Positions 18,566 through 29,595 of a stretch of DNA of 64,000 bases are shown piece by piece. A model generated the notes under the pieces. That model did no database searches. It was not told the DNA's origin and saw only the letters and a list, made by a program, of their open reading frames with translations. The stretch's first letter is position 1, and each line of letters opens with the position of its first letter. The position numbers and the translations under genes were made by a program. The DNA is from Rhizobium sp. CIAT894 (GTDB lineage: Bacteria > Pseudomonadota > Alphaproteobacteria > Rhizobiales > Rhizobiaceae), in contig NZ_CP020952.1 in the NCBI RefSeq assembly GCF_000172795.2, positions 248,001 to 312,000 on the forward strand. The letters are read 5' to 3'.

Positions 18566-20205
18566 TCCGAAACGACGTATTGGTCGAGGCGATCCCGTTC
18601 GATCGCTTCGCGCGGCCTATCGTTGGGCTTGCCATAACCTCCGCCGCCGGGAAGCTCGATAACCAGTCTCTTGCCTTCTGGGACGAACTGCCGGCCCTTT
18701 GCATTCAGAGTGGTGCCGTCGTTGAGATAGGCGCGGCCCGAGGCGCCATTTTCGCCCCCTTCCCGGCCCCTCGCCGCGTTTTCGACGCGGTCGAACATGG
18801 CGTTAAAGTAGAATTCATGACCGTCTGTCGGTGCGATCTCAACGACTTGACCGAGACCGCCGCGCTGGCGCCCCTCGCCGCCCGATCCGTTCCGCAATTC
18901 TTTGCGCCAAACAATGACAGGTCCCACGTGTTCAGTTGCTTCCACCGACATGCTGTGGACGCCGCTTGGAAAAGCAGTCGCATTGAGCCCGTCGAGCGTC
19001 GGGCGCGCGCCGCTTCCGCCGGAATTGAACATCAGGATCTCGGTGCGGTGCAGATCGAAGCCGTTAGCTGTACGGCCTTGAGATGGGCGGGCGCTGAGAT
19101 GGATATTCCACAGGGCGCCAGCGCCTTCCGCCGGAACGGTGTCGGGCAGCATCTTATGGACTGCGCCGAGCACGGTATCCGGAACGAAATGACCGAGCAC
19201 GTGGCGAACAGCAACCGGCGCCGGTCGCTGCGCGTTCAAAATGCAATTCTCCGGCGCAACGATCCTGAACGGCTTCAGGGACGCCGCATTGTTCGGAATC
19301 TCCGGTGCCAGCGAGCATTTCAAGCCGTATGCGGCGTATGCGGTCGTATAGATCAGCGGGACGTTGATGCCGAGGGGACTGGGCGGCGATGTACCATCGA
19401 AGTCGGCGATGATTTCGTCCTTTCGCACCTCGAGCTTTACGACCATGTCGATCGCCGATCCGTAACCGTCCACGCGCATCGAGTTGCGGTAGATACCCGC
19501 GGGCAGTTCGGCGATGCGGTCGACGGTAGCCTGGTAGGAGTGATCGAAGATGAACTTCGCAAGATCCTCTATGTCGGCAATATCGAATTCGGCGAGCATT
19601 TCGAGAAGCCGCTTGTGACCGATCTCATTGCAGGCGGCGAGCGAATATAGATCTCCAACAACCTGGTCGGCCTCGCGTACGTTGTTGCGAACGATGTTGA
19701 TCAGATCGCGGTTTACCGCGCCTCGCTCCGCGAATTTCATGATCGGGATGAAGATGCCTTCTTCGTACACTTCGCCAGCGTCGGGACCGAAGCCGCGCCC
19801 GCCGACATCGACGACGTGCGCAGTACATGCGAAAAAGCCTATGAGCCTGCCCTTGTGGAAGGATGGGCTGACGACCGTGAAGTCGTGTAGATGTCCGGTG
19901 CCCTTCCAGGGATCGTTGGTGATGTAGACGTCACCCTCGAAAATATTGTCGCGTCCGATCGTGTGGATGAAATGACCTACGGCTTCGCCCATGGCGTTCA
20001 CATGTCCGGGCGTTCCCGTCACGGCCTGTGCGACCATTTCACCGGCAATATTAAATACACCGGCTGAAAGGTCACCCGCCTCGCGCACGCTCGTGCTAAA
20101 AGCGGTGCGCACCAGGGTCAGAGCCTGCTCTTCGACCACGGAGATGAGCCTGTTCCACATGATCTGGAGCCGCATCTCGGCGATTGCATCGCGTTTCTGT
20201 GTCAT
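18562..20205 (-). CDS. hyuB: Hydantoinase/oxoprolinase subunit B
   Basis: 547 residues, normal for HyuB. Typical segments are ALTLVRTAFSTSVREAGDLS near the N-terminus, FEGDVYITNDPWKGTGHLHD (about 95-115), VDVGGRGFGPDAGEVYEEGI and the C-terminal PGGGGYGKPNDR. With HyuA it forms an ATP-dependent enzyme that opens a cyclic amide ring (N-methylhydantoin, hydantoins, 5-oxoproline or similar). The N-methylhydantoin/creatinine route ends in sarcosine, and a sarcosine-oxidase-like gene lies in the divergent block, so that substrate class is a reasonable guess. It lies 10 bases after hyuA and overlaps the next gene by 4 bases. Confidence 0.93.
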   Translation of the reverse strand: MTQKRDAIAEMRLQIMWNRLISVVEEQALTLVRTAFSTSVREAGDLSAGVFNIAGEMVAQAVTGTPGHVNAMGEAVGHFIHTIGRDNIFEGDVYITNDPWKGTGHLHDFTVVSPSFHKGRLIGFFACTAHVVDVGGRGFGPDAGEVYEEGIFIPIMKFAERGAVNRDLINIVRNNVREADQVVGDLYSLAACNEIGHKRLLEMLAEFDIADIEDLAKFIFDHSYQATVDRIAELPAGIYRNSMRVDGYGSAIDMVVKLEVRKDEIIADFDGTSPPSPLGINVPLIYTTAYAAYGLKCSLAPEIPNNAASLKPFRIVAPENCILNAQRPAPVAVRHVLGHFVPDTVLGAVHKMLPDTVPAEGAGALWNIHLSARPSQGRTANGFDLHRTEILMFNSGGSGARPTLDGLNATAFPSGVHSMSVEATEHVGPVIVWRKELRNGSGGEGRQRGGLGQVVEIAPTDGHEFYFNAMFDRVENAARGREGGENGASGRAYLNDGTTLNAKGRQFVPEGKRLVIELPGGGGYGKPNDRPREAIERDRLDQYVVSE

Positions 20206-20215
20206 GGCCTTTTCC

Positions 20216-22297
20216 TTATGCGTTCTTTGAAGTCACAAGCAGGCAGCCATCAGGCTGCATGATCGCCTCGTAGGATGACGAGATGATCGTCGTCGTTTCG
20301 CACTCCACGATCGCGGCCGGACCGGAGACGTACTCGCCAACCTTCAGCTCGGTTCGCTCGACGATGTCGGCCGGCAGATATTTTCCCGCACGAGCGTCGA
20401 ACATCTCTCGTTGCACCGGCACTTTGGCCGCCTGAGTTTTCGAAGCCCGCCGAACGGGCTGCGCCTCATGGATCGGGGAACTGGCGCGAAGCGACCAACT
20501 GATGATTTCCGCGTCGAGACCATCGATCGCCCTGCCAAAATAAGCGGCGTAGGCGTCTTCGAACTGCTGGCGCAGAGACGCACCGTCCTTGTCCGTGTAC
20601 TCTCTTATTTCCACGATGACCGGGATTTCCCAGCCCTGGCCGACGTAGCGGACATAGGCTGTGCATTCCATCTCCACCTCGGCTTTGGGATCGGCCGCAT
20701 GCACGAAGCGCGTGGCCTCGTCCTGCAATTCTTTCAGTACGGAATTCACCTTGCCGGCTTCGAACCGTGCGAAGCGGACATAGGCACTCCGCACGGATTC
20801 GAAGGCAATGGGTGCACGCAAAAATCCAATGGCGGACCCGACACCCGCGCCCGGAGGAATCAGGAGCTCCTTCATCCCGAGCTTTTCGCAAAGCCGGGAG
20901 GCATGCAGCGGAGCGGCGCCACCGAACGCGATCATGCTGTACTCGGCAAGCTCCTTGCCATTTTCGACCGCGTGCATGCGGGCGGCGTTCGCCATGCTTT
21001 CGTCGACGACCTCGCAGACGCCGAAAGCGGCGGCATTTTCGTCAATGCTGAGTTTGGCGCCGACCTCGCGGGAAAGCGTGCTCTTCGAATTGTCGGAACG
21101 GAGCTTGATCGAGCCGCCTGCGAAGTTGTCGGCGTCCAGTCGGCCAAGCAGCAAATCGGCGTCCGTGACCGTAGGCCGGTCACCGCCGCGGCCGTAACAG
21201 GCAGGCCCAGGCTCGGATGCGGCGCTATGAGGACCGACACGAATCTGCTTCATCCCATCGACGGAGGCGATGGAACCGCCGCCGGCGCCGATCTCGATCA
21301 TCTCGATAACCGGGATGGAAATCGGCATGCCGCTGCCCTTTTTGAAGCGATAGGTTCTCGCCACTTCGAACGTCTTGGCGGTTTTCGGGGTAGCGTCGTC
21401 GATCAGGCAAATTTTTGCGGTCGTTCCGCCCATGTCGTAGGAGAGAACGCGGTCAAGGCCGTACCGCTTGGCAACTTCGGCAGCAAAGATGGCGCCGCCG
21501 GCCGGTCCGGATTCCAGCAAGCGGACCGGGAATTCAGCGGCGCTGTCAACGGTGATGATGCCTCCGCCCGAATGGATCATAAATACGGGGCAATGTGCAC
21601 CCGCCTGGCGCAGCTTGTCGACAAGCCGATTGAGATAGGACGCCATCAGCGGCTTCACATAGGCATTGGCGCAAACGGTGTTAAAGCGTTGGAACTCGCG
21701 CATCTGTGGCGAGACTTCGCTCGATATCGATATCGAAATTCTGGGAATTTCGGCTGCGAGAATGTCGCGGACCTTCTTTTCGTGAATGTCGTTCACATAA
21801 GAGTGCATGAAGCCGATGGCGACGCTTTCATATTCACCCGCTTTGATGGAGACAGCCAGCGCGGCAACCTCGGCCTCGTCCAGGGGTTTCAAGACCTCCC
21901 CATCGGAGCCGACGCGCTCATCGACGACGAGTCGGTCGCGGCGCGGGATCAGCGCAGGGGGAAGCACGATATTGAGATCGTAGAGCTCGAAGCGGTTTTC
22001 GGTTCGCATCTCGATGACGTCACGAAAGCCGCGGGTCGTGACGAATGCCGTCTTGGCGCCACGCCGCTCGATGAGCGAGTTCGTCGCAAGCGTCGTTCCA
22101 TGGATGATAGTGCCCACTTCTGAGAACGGCAGGGAGGCGTCGCCCAGGACCCCCGCGATGCCTTCGATGATAGCCGCCTCAGGCGCGGTATAGTTCGTGA
22201 GGACCTTGGTCGAGAAGATCTTGCCTTGGTACTCCATCGCAACATCGGTAAACGTGCCGCCGATGTCGACGCCGATCCTGGCCTTTTGGTTGTCCAT
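20216..22297 (-). CDS. hyuA: Hydantoinase/oxoprolinase subunit A
   Basis: 693 residues, the usual size of HyuA. The ATP-binding, actin-like N-terminus reads RIGVDIGGTFTDVAMEYQGK, followed by GTIIHGTTLATNSLIERRGA (about 64-83). SGGGIITVDSAAEFPVRLLE, YDMGGTTAKICLID and IEIGAGGGSIASVD mark the catalytic core. It is the first gene of the minus-strand operon and pairs with HyuB. A predicted operator for the divergent FCD regulator lies 116 bases upstream of the start. No strong ribosome site is visible; AGATAG is the best match. Confidence 0.94.
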   Translation of the reverse strand: MDNQKARIGVDIGGTFTDVAMEYQGKIFSTKVLTNYTAPEAAIIEGIAGVLGDASLPFSEVGTIIHGTTLATNSLIERRGAKTAFVTTRGFRDVIEMRTENRFELYDLNIVLPPALIPRRDRLVVDERVGSDGEVLKPLDEAEVAALAVSIKAGEYESVAIGFMHSYVNDIHEKKVRDILAAEIPRISISISSEVSPQMREFQRFNTVCANAYVKPLMASYLNRLVDKLRQAGAHCPVFMIHSGGGIITVDSAAEFPVRLLESGPAGGAIFAAEVAKRYGLDRVLSYDMGGTTAKICLIDDATPKTAKTFEVARTYRFKKGSGMPISIPVIEMIEIGAGGGSIASVDGMKQIRVGPHSAASEPGPACYGRGGDRPTVTDADLLLGRLDADNFAGGSIKLRSDNSKSTLSREVGAKLSIDENAAAFGVCEVVDESMANAARMHAVENGKELAEYSMIAFGGAAPLHASRLCEKLGMKELLIPPGAGVGSAIGFLRAPIAFESVRSAYVRFARFEAGKVNSVLKELQDEATRFVHAADPKAEVEMECTAYVRYVGQGWEIPVIVEIREYTDKDGASLRQQFEDAYAAYFGRAIDGLDAEIISWSLRASSPIHEAQPVRRASKTQAAKVPVQREMFDARAGKYLPADIVERTELKVGEYVSGPAAIVECETTTIISSSYEAIMQPDGCLLVTSKNA

Positions 22298-22412
22298 CTA
22301 TCTATGCCCTATCCTCGGGAACCCATTGTGATTCACGTCCGCCCGCTCGTTACCTTTTTTCGTCTGCGGCCCAAAGCCGGCCTGGCGGTCAAGATCGTAC
22401 CTGTAGCCTGAT

Positions 22413-22427
22413 AGAGATATGATCTCT
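22413..22427. promoter_or_regulatory. Predicted operator 1 of the GntR/FCD regulator (before hyuA)
   Basis: The sequence AGAGAT-ATG-ATCTCT is a perfect six-base inverted repeat with a three-base centre. Its core AGATATGATCT recurs at 22564 and 23360. It lies in the divergent region, 116 bases upstream of hyuA. Confidence 0.65.
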
Positions 22428-22563
22428 TGTCAATAGATTGTTTAGGCTGCCCTTGAATATCTTATGGGTCGGCAACTCCTGAGGCTGAAATTCTCTTGGA
22501 AATCCAGGGCTTCAACTTCACGATGGACATAGGGCACGTGAAAGGGCAAACATGTGCCGAGCA

Positions 22564-22574
22564 AGATATGATCA
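22564..22574. promoter_or_regulatory. Predicted operator 2 of the GntR/FCD regulator (before its own gene)
   Basis: AGATATGATCA matches the core of operator 1 at 10 of 11 positions. It ends 27 bases before the regulator's start, a position suited to autorepression. Confidence 0.6.
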
Positions 22575-22601
22575 CCGAGGCTTAAGGTTGGAGGCATTCA
22601 C

Positions 22602-23360
22602 TTGAGCGCGACGAAGAAGAACACGCTGACATTGAAGACGGAGAAGGCCTTGCGGGAGCGCATCCTCGACGATTCCATCAAGGTGGGCGACAAATTGCCG
22701 ACGGAAAAGGCGCTGGCACTTGAGTTCGGGGTAAGCCGAACAGTAATCCGAGAGGCGGTTGCGGCTCTGCGCGCGGATGGGCTGCTGGAAGCCAAGCACG
22801 GTGTCGGGGTTTTCGTTTCCCAGAAGGCGGAGCCAGAAGCTAACTCACAGCAAGGCGTTGGAAATCTGCATTTTTCGGCTTCCATGCTTGATATCCTCGA
22901 GTTGCGTATGGCGGTCGAGGTGCATGCGGCCGGCCTTGCCGCAGCACGTAGATCTTGGGCGCAGGAAGCAAAAATTTGGGAAGCGGCAGACCGGTTTCGA
23001 GCGGCGCTTGCCGATAACGCGCCGACCGAGGAAGCGGACTGGACCTTTCATCGCTCGATTTCGGAAGCGACAAACAATGAAGCTTTCATCGAATTCTTTG
23101 ACCGGCTAGGCCTTTCCATCCTCCCACGCCGTGCTTTGGAAGGCGCCAAGCGTGGGACGCTCATAACCCATCAATACCTTGAGAAGTCGGTCGGCGAGCA
23201 TCACGCGATCTGCGAGGCGATCGCGCATCAAGACGTCGAGGCGGCGCGTGATGCCATGAAGAATCACATTGGCAGAAGCCAGATGCGTTACCGGGGACTG
23301 ATGGTGCAGGCTCGGAAAACTACCGAGGAACAAGACAATACGCTTGACGACGCCACATAA
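22602..23360 (+). CDS. GntR-family regulator, FCD (FadR-like) subgroup
   Basis: 252 residues from a TTG start at 22602, supported by GGAG eight bases upstream. The winged helix-turn-helix is clear: RILDDSIKVGDKLPTEKALA, then VSRTVIREAVAALRADGLLE and KHGVGVFVSQ (about 20-75). The C-terminal FCD ligand domain contains the metal-binding pattern, with aspartate or glutamate and three histidines (TFHRSISEATNNEAFIEFFD; EHHAICEAIAHQDVEAARDA). Such proteins repress until an organic acid or similar ligand binds. It is divergent from hyuA, and three copies of one palindromic motif surround it, so it probably controls the hyu operon, itself and the solA-like operon. Confidence 0.92.
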   Translation: MSATKKNTLTLKTEKALRERILDDSIKVGDKLPTEKALALEFGVSRTVIREAVAALRADGLLEAKHGVGVFVSQKAEPEANSQQGVGNLHFSASMLDILELRMAVEVHAAGLAAARRSWAQEAKIWEAADRFRAALADNAPTEEADWTFHRSISEATNNEAFIEFFDRLGLSILPRRALEGAKRGTLITHQYLEKSVGEHHAICEAIAHQDVEAARDAMKNHIGRSQMRYRGLMVQARKTTEEQDNTLDDAT

Positions 23361-23370
23361 GATATGATCT
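23360..23370. promoter_or_regulatory. Predicted operator 3 of the GntR/FCD regulator (before the solA-like operon)
   Basis: AGATATGATCT is identical to the core of operator 1 and begins on the last base of the regulator's stop codon, about 210 bases before the oxidase start. The intervening 200 bases contain no gene and probably hold the operon promoter. Confidence 0.6.
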
Positions 23371-23581
23371 CTTTGAATTGTGATAAGATGACATCGGGCG
23401 TGGAATTGACCTCGCCTGATTTGTCCTCATAGCGCGGCCCCGGGTGCGGCTGCGCATTCACGCCCTGCGGGCGGCGGTCGTGGTTGCATGCTCCGGTTTC
23501 GATCGAGCGAAGGCCTAATGCCGTCTGCGAACGAAGCGCCGGCCGGTGTGATGGCGGCTCAGTATGATCGGAAGCAAAGCT

Positions 23582-24772
23582 ATGTGCTCGAATACATCCA
23601 CCATCCAAACTGATGTCGTCGTCATCGGGCTTGGCGCGATGGGAGCTTCTACGCTCTATCAACTCGCCAAGCGGGGTGAGCGAGTTCTAGGCATAGATCG
23701 GTTCGTTCCTCCGCACGCAAAAGGATCCAGCCACGGCGGTACTCGGGTGACCCGAGAAGCAGTCGGCGAAGGTCCGGCATACGTTCCCCTTGCAGTGCGT
23801 TCTCATGAGATCATTGCAGATCTAGAAAAGGAGTTCGGCGAGACTTTCCTTGTGAAGTCGGGAACGCTCATTGTCGGATCGCCGATGAACGGAGCCACAC
23901 CGCTTCACGGGGCGCAGGATTTTCTAGCCAGCAGCATCGCCATGGCCGAGCAGTTCGGCGTCGAGCATGAAATTCTCAACGCCGAGCAGTTGCGAGCCCG
24001 CTATCCCCAGTTCAGGAGCTTCCGTGATACCGATCGCGGCTATCTCGAGCCCAATGCCGGATACATGCTTCCGGAAGCTCTCATCGATGCCCAGATCAAA
24101 GGCGCAAAGGTGCTTGGTGCGGAGGTGATGACGGATACCATTGTTGAAAAACTCGAGCAGGTAGACGGCAAAGTCGTCGTGCATACGAGCGATGGAACTG
24201 TTCACGCCAAGAGAGCGGTCGTCGCGGCCGGTGGCTGGACCCGAGGTTTGCTCGGAGCGCCCTTCGATAGAATTCTCACCGTCACTCGTCAGACGATCCA
24301 TTGGTACGATGCAGATGACTTCGCGCCGTTCGCGCCCGAGAAGATGCCGGTGTTTATCTGGTTCGTGACGGATCGTTTAGAAGACTACTTCACCGGATTC
24401 CCGGTCACGGATCCACAGGAGGGCGTCAAGATGGTCGCAAGCCGTGACACGCCCGATATCGATCACGAGGCGATCGGTCCCAAGGCCGAACGCTGGGAGT
24501 CCGATGATTTTTACAACAAGCATGTCGGGCCGAATATGGTCGGCGTGAAGCCCGATGTGGTCAACAACGCAACCTGCTTCTACACGAACACGCCCGATAA
24601 TGGATTTATCATCGATGCCCATCCCGAAATGGACAAGGTCATCGTGGTCTCTGCATGCTCCGGACATGGCTTCAAGCATTCGCTGGGCATAGGAGAAGCC
24701 GTTGCCCAGGTCATCCATGACGGCAAAAGCAAAATCGATCTCTCCGCTTTCAATTTGGCGCGCTTTCTTTAG
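23582..24772 (+). CDS. FAD-dependent sarcosine oxidase / N-methyl-amino-acid oxidase (SolA/MSOX-like)
   Basis: About 396 residues from the ATG at 23582, which has GGAAG upstream; an ATG at 23564 is also possible. The FAD-binding Rossmann motif is VVVIGLGAMGASTLYQLAKR (about 12-31). The HAKGSSHGGTRVTREA segment is the typical sarcosine-oxidase N-terminal region. The C-terminal VSACSGHGFKHSLGIGEAVA carries the residues around the flavin; the lysine in GFKHS is conserved, whereas the cysteine that attaches FAD in monomeric sarcosine oxidase may be the one in SACSGHG. It oxidises N-methyl or secondary amino acids, releasing the amine, an aldehyde and hydrogen peroxide. Confidence 0.88.
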   Translation: MCSNTSTIQTDVVVIGLGAMGASTLYQLAKRGERVLGIDRFVPPHAKGSSHGGTRVTREAVGEGPAYVPLAVRSHEIIADLEKEFGETFLVKSGTLIVGSPMNGATPLHGAQDFLASSIAMAEQFGVEHEILNAEQLRARYPQFRSFRDTDRGYLEPNAGYMLPEALIDAQIKGAKVLGAEVMTDTIVEKLEQVDGKVVVHTSDGTVHAKRAVVAAGGWTRGLLGAPFDRILTVTRQTIHWYDADDFAPFAPEKMPVFIWFVTDRLEDYFTGFPVTDPQEGVKMVASRDTPDIDHEAIGPKAERWESDDFYNKHVGPNMVGVKPDVVNNATCFYTNTPDNGFIIDAHPEMDKVIVVSACSGHGFKHSLGIGEAVAQVIHDGKSKIDLSAFNLARFL

Positions 24773-24784
24773 GGAGGCGCCGAA

Positions 24785-25800
24785 ATGTACGATTTCGGAA
24801 ATTTACGCGATGACATTGCGGCCGCAGCCAAACGTGTTCGGCAATTTGTCGTCCGGACCCCTCTCCTGGAAAGTATCACGCTAAACGGCGAACTCGGGGT
24901 ACGCCTGATCCTCAAACCGGAGAGCTTGCAAAAGACAGGCTCATTCAAAGCGCGCGGCGCGCTCAACTTTCTTCTTCGTCACGGCGCCTGCGCAGGATCG
25001 AACTTCGTCGGATATTCCTCCGGCAATCATGCCCAGGGACTTGCCTATGCGGCAAGGATCTGCGGGTCGGCGGCCACGGTGCTGATGCCCAAGACGGCTT
25101 CGCCGCGTAAGATTGAAAAAACCAGGGCACTTGGCGCGACAGTCGAACTCCTCGATGACTTCTTCGAGACGCGGCAGTTGCGCGTGGACGATCTCGTCTC
25201 GCAGGGCTTCGTCTTCGTCCCGCCCTTCGACCACGGCGATATTATCGCCGGGCAGGGTACCGTCGGGCTTGAGATTGCGGAGCAATTGAACGAGCGATCC
25301 ATCATACCAGACTTCATCGCCATCCCTGTCAGTGGCGGAGGTCGATCGCCGGTAGCGGAGCAGCCGTCAAGGCGGATTTCCCAGAATGCGCAATAGTGGC
25401 TGTCGAACCGCGGGGCTTCGACGATTTCGCAAGGTCGATGGCCGCGGGCGAGCTTCAGGACTATGAACCGGGCGCGAACACACTTTGTGATGGGCTCATG
25501 TCGCCAAGGCCGGGACTTTTGCCGTTCAAAATCGTCCGAGGCCTGAGACCGTCGTTCGAAACCGTCTCGGATATCGAGGTTACCAAAGCCATCCGAACGC
25601 TCTTCGATAGCTTCAATCTCGTTGTGGAGCCCAGCGGCGCCGCGGCGTTCGCTTCGATCCTAGCCAGATCGAGCGCGTTCCGCGGAAAGACCGTCATCGT
25701 TGTCGTGTCGGGCGGAAACGTTGGTTCCGCTCTATTCACCGGCGCCCTCGAGGGCGCCACCGCAGGCATTCCCACGCTTAAGAGAAAGACGACCCAATGA
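24785..25800 (+). pseudogene. Threonine/serine dehydratase-like PLP enzyme, broken by a one-base deletion
   Basis: The first part (24785 to about 25343) reads as a fold-type II dehydratase: PLP lysine in LQKTGSFKARGALNFLL (about 48-64), the SSGNHAQGLAYAARICG loop (about 79-95) and IPVSGGG. There the family's next residues should be LIAGSGAAVKADFPE, but this reading is found only in another frame. Inserting one T between 25343 and 25344 restores it, and the second frame continues to 25800 with VEPSGAAAFASILARSSAF. Joined, the gene is about 338 residues, normal for the family. In this sequence the first frame ends at a premature stop near 25396. It overlaps the next gene by 4 bases (ATGA). Confidence 0.85.
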
Positions 25801-26585
25801 TCTACAATCGCATTCTGCTCACCGGAGCGGCCGGGCTGCTTGGAACCGAACTGCGCAAGCGTCTCGCTCCGAAAGTCAAATTTCTTCGCTCCACCGATAT
25901 CGCTACGATGGCCGATGCCGCTCCCAACGAGGAACTGGTACAAGCAGATCTCGGTGACCTCAGCGTGGCGAAGAACCTTGTGCGTGATATCGATGCGATC
26001 GTGCATTTCGGTGGCATTTCCAAGGACGCCGACTTCGAACCTATTCACCGCGTCAACATTGCCGGCTTCCAGAGTCTCTACGAGGCAGCCCGGTCGGCAG
26101 GCGTCAAGCGCGTGGTATTTTCCAGCTCGGTGCATGCGATCGGTTTCTATGATCAGACGCAGACGATCGACGCCGGCGCCCCTGCGCGGCCCGACTCGAA
26201 CTACGGCGTCGCCAAGGCTTTCGGCGAGAATTTGGCGCAGCTCTTCTGGGACAAGCATGGACTTGAAACGGTCTCACTGCGCATCGGCTCTTGTGAAGCG
26301 AAGCCGAGTACTCGCCGTCACCTTCTGACCTGGCTGTCGTTCGACGATATGTGGCAGCTCGTCGAACGCTCCCTCACCGTGCCGCGCGTTGGGCACACGA
26401 TCGTTTATGGCGCGTCGAACAACCGGGCATCTTTCTGGGATAATCGGCTCGCCTCCCACATCGGTTACCGTCCGAAGGACAGTGCCGACGATTATCAGGA
26501 CGATATCTTCGCCGCAGATCCCCAACCGAGCCGCGAGGACGTGGTGAACCGTCTGCAGGGCGGAATCTTCGCAAAACAGGCGTAG
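25797..26585 (+). CDS. udh: Uronate dehydrogenase
   Basis: 262 residues, the characteristic short length of bacterial uronate dehydrogenases. The NAD-binding motif is LLTGAAGLLGTELRKRL (about 6-22), HFGGISKDADFEPIHRVNIA follows, and the catalytic tyrosine-lysine pair lies in SNYGVAKAFGENL (about 138-150). VSLRIGSCEAKPSTRRHLLT and the substrate region TIVYGASNNRASFWDN fit the family. It oxidises galacturonate or glucuronate to the aldarolactone, the first step of the oxidative hexuronate route. The later enzymes of that route, kdgD and the semialdehyde dehydrogenase, lie just downstream but both are truncated. Confidence 0.9.
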   Translation: MIYNRILLTGAAGLLGTELRKRLAPKVKFLRSTDIATMADAAPNEELVQADLGDLSVAKNLVRDIDAIVHFGGISKDADFEPIHRVNIAGFQSLYEAARSAGVKRVVFSSSVHAIGFYDQTQTIDAGAPARPDSNYGVAKAFGENLAQLFWDKHGLETVSLRIGSCEAKPSTRRHLLTWLSFDDMWQLVERSLTVPRVGHTIVYGASNNRASFWDNRLASHIGYRPKDSADDYQDDIFAADPQPSREDVVNRLQGGIFAKQA

Positions 26586-26690
26586 ATCGTCGGATTAAGA
26601 TTGCCTGCGCAGGGGGGTAGGCGTTCGGGCGGTCGAGAAAGATCTGAATGAGCAGCGGCAAAGACGGGCACGAGCTGAAGGAGATTGGAT

Positions 26691-28327
<1,637 letters not shown>

Positions 28328-28918
28328 CTATATACGAATCGACCTTTAGACATCATACTTCTGTGGAATTCATATTATTTCGTAGCTCTTGCGGCCATCT
28401 GTTCGAGCGCTGGCGCGGGCCTGACGGATTCCGTGATTCAATTGGATGGCCAAAAAGGGATTTTTCACATGGTCCGACCAAGCGCGTTGCGTGATCTGAG
28501 ACTGAAGGAATATCGTGAGCCGGTTGTCGAATTCATCTTCCGCGGCGTGACCGCCATGGCGCGCTCGAACGTAAGCTGTTGGTGGAAGCGTGCGTGCCAG
28601 TGCGACCCTCGCGGTACTCCGCCGGTGGGTGGCAATGGGCTGGAAATCAGCATAGCGGCGCCGTGAGGCGGATCTCGGTATCCTCGCCACGTGGAGGGCG
28701 GAACATGGCGGCCGCAAGAGCGTCAGCTTAGCGGAAGACGGGACGACCGCCCCGCTCATCGGGGCCGCATTCGTCGGTTTTCGCTATGTGGGCCACGCCT
28801 TCAGATCACAAAAAATGAGTGCCTCATGAATGGCACATGAGACACCTTCGCCTTGAAGGGGTATGAACCCGCGACGCTCAATCGATACCGGCTCAAATGG
28901 CAAGGCATCGCGACACGT
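28328..28918. other. 590-base stretch without a supported gene
   Basis: Short frames on both strands are low-complexity and lack ribosome sites. Nothing was recognised between the kdgD control region and the end of the SyrB-like gene. Confidence 0.5.
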
Positions 28919-29467
28919 TCACCGTTCAAACCGCCCAAGCATTTTTCTTAACTGCGCGTTTTGCAGTTTTAGCTTTCTTGCCAGTTGATCCCTGAGCGCC
29001 CTGATCTCTTCATCGAGGTTCACCTCGTCTGCAGTGTCATTAATTTGGGAAAAATTCGCAACCGCTACCGCTTCCTTGCCGCGCCTCCTTTGCTTGCGTG
29101 GCGCCACCTCGACAGCTCGCTTGGTCATGGTTTGTGCAGCGGTGACGGCGATACCAGTACCGCCGGACAAAGGGGGATCAGTGGCCTCCGCAATCTTGGC
29201 GGCTCCGCGCTCGACCTCATCGCGGCCACCGTTTACGGCTTCTTCGGATTGCACAGGCTCTACGGAGATTACACCGGCTTGACTGTGACGAGGTAGGTCC
29301 TCGCTTGCCGGTCGACCCGCGCCAATCAGGCTCTCCTCGCCAGGCGATCCAGTCGGACCGGCATTAGCCAACGCCTCCGGCGTAACCTTCTCGGTCGAGC
29401 CGCTTTCTCTCTTTTGTTCGCGTCCAGGTGAGATCAGTCGGGCAAGAAGTTTCCAGGGAGACGCCAT
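28919..29467 (-). CDS. SyrB-like regulator (1)
   Basis: 182 residues beginning MASPWKLLARLISPGREQKR, with GAGG upstream of the ATG. The middle is low-complexity, basic and alanine-rich (APRKQRRRGKEAVAVANF). The C-terminus is a leucine-spaced helix, EIRALRDQLARKLKLQNAQL, resembling the end of SyrB-like proteins of rhizobia. The founding SyrB of Sinorhizobium meliloti lowers expression of the symbiotic regulator SyrM; the role of the many paralogues is not established. A disordered basic body and a C-terminal coiled-coil-like helix suggest protein-protein or DNA contact. It is a neighbour of a second member, 129 bases away in the same direction. Confidence 0.7.
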   Translation of the reverse strand: MASPWKLLARLISPGREQKRESGSTEKVTPEALANAGPTGSPGEESLIGAGRPASEDLPRHSQAGVISVEPVQSEEAVNGGRDEVERGAAKIAEATDPPLSGGTGIAVTAAQTMTKRAVEVAPRKQRRRGKEAVAVANFSQINDTADEVNLDEEIRALRDQLARKLKLQNAQLRKMLGRFER

Positions 29468-29595
29468 CTATCCGACCTCGCGTTTTATCCCGCAAGCAGG
29501 CAGTGAGTGTTAGTTTCAGCAACAGCATTCACCGTTGCCGAATTGTATGCCTCGATAAGCAGGGAAATACGGCCCGCCGTTGACCAGCTGCTTTG

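Noticed and set aside
20411..22123. 570-residue plus-strand frame
   Set aside because: Exactly antisense to hyuA, which has full family motifs; arginine- and histidine-rich composition typical of antisense GC-rich DNA.
28433..28666. 77-residue plus-strand frame
   Set aside because: Low-complexity ending and no ribosome site; not enough to support a gene.
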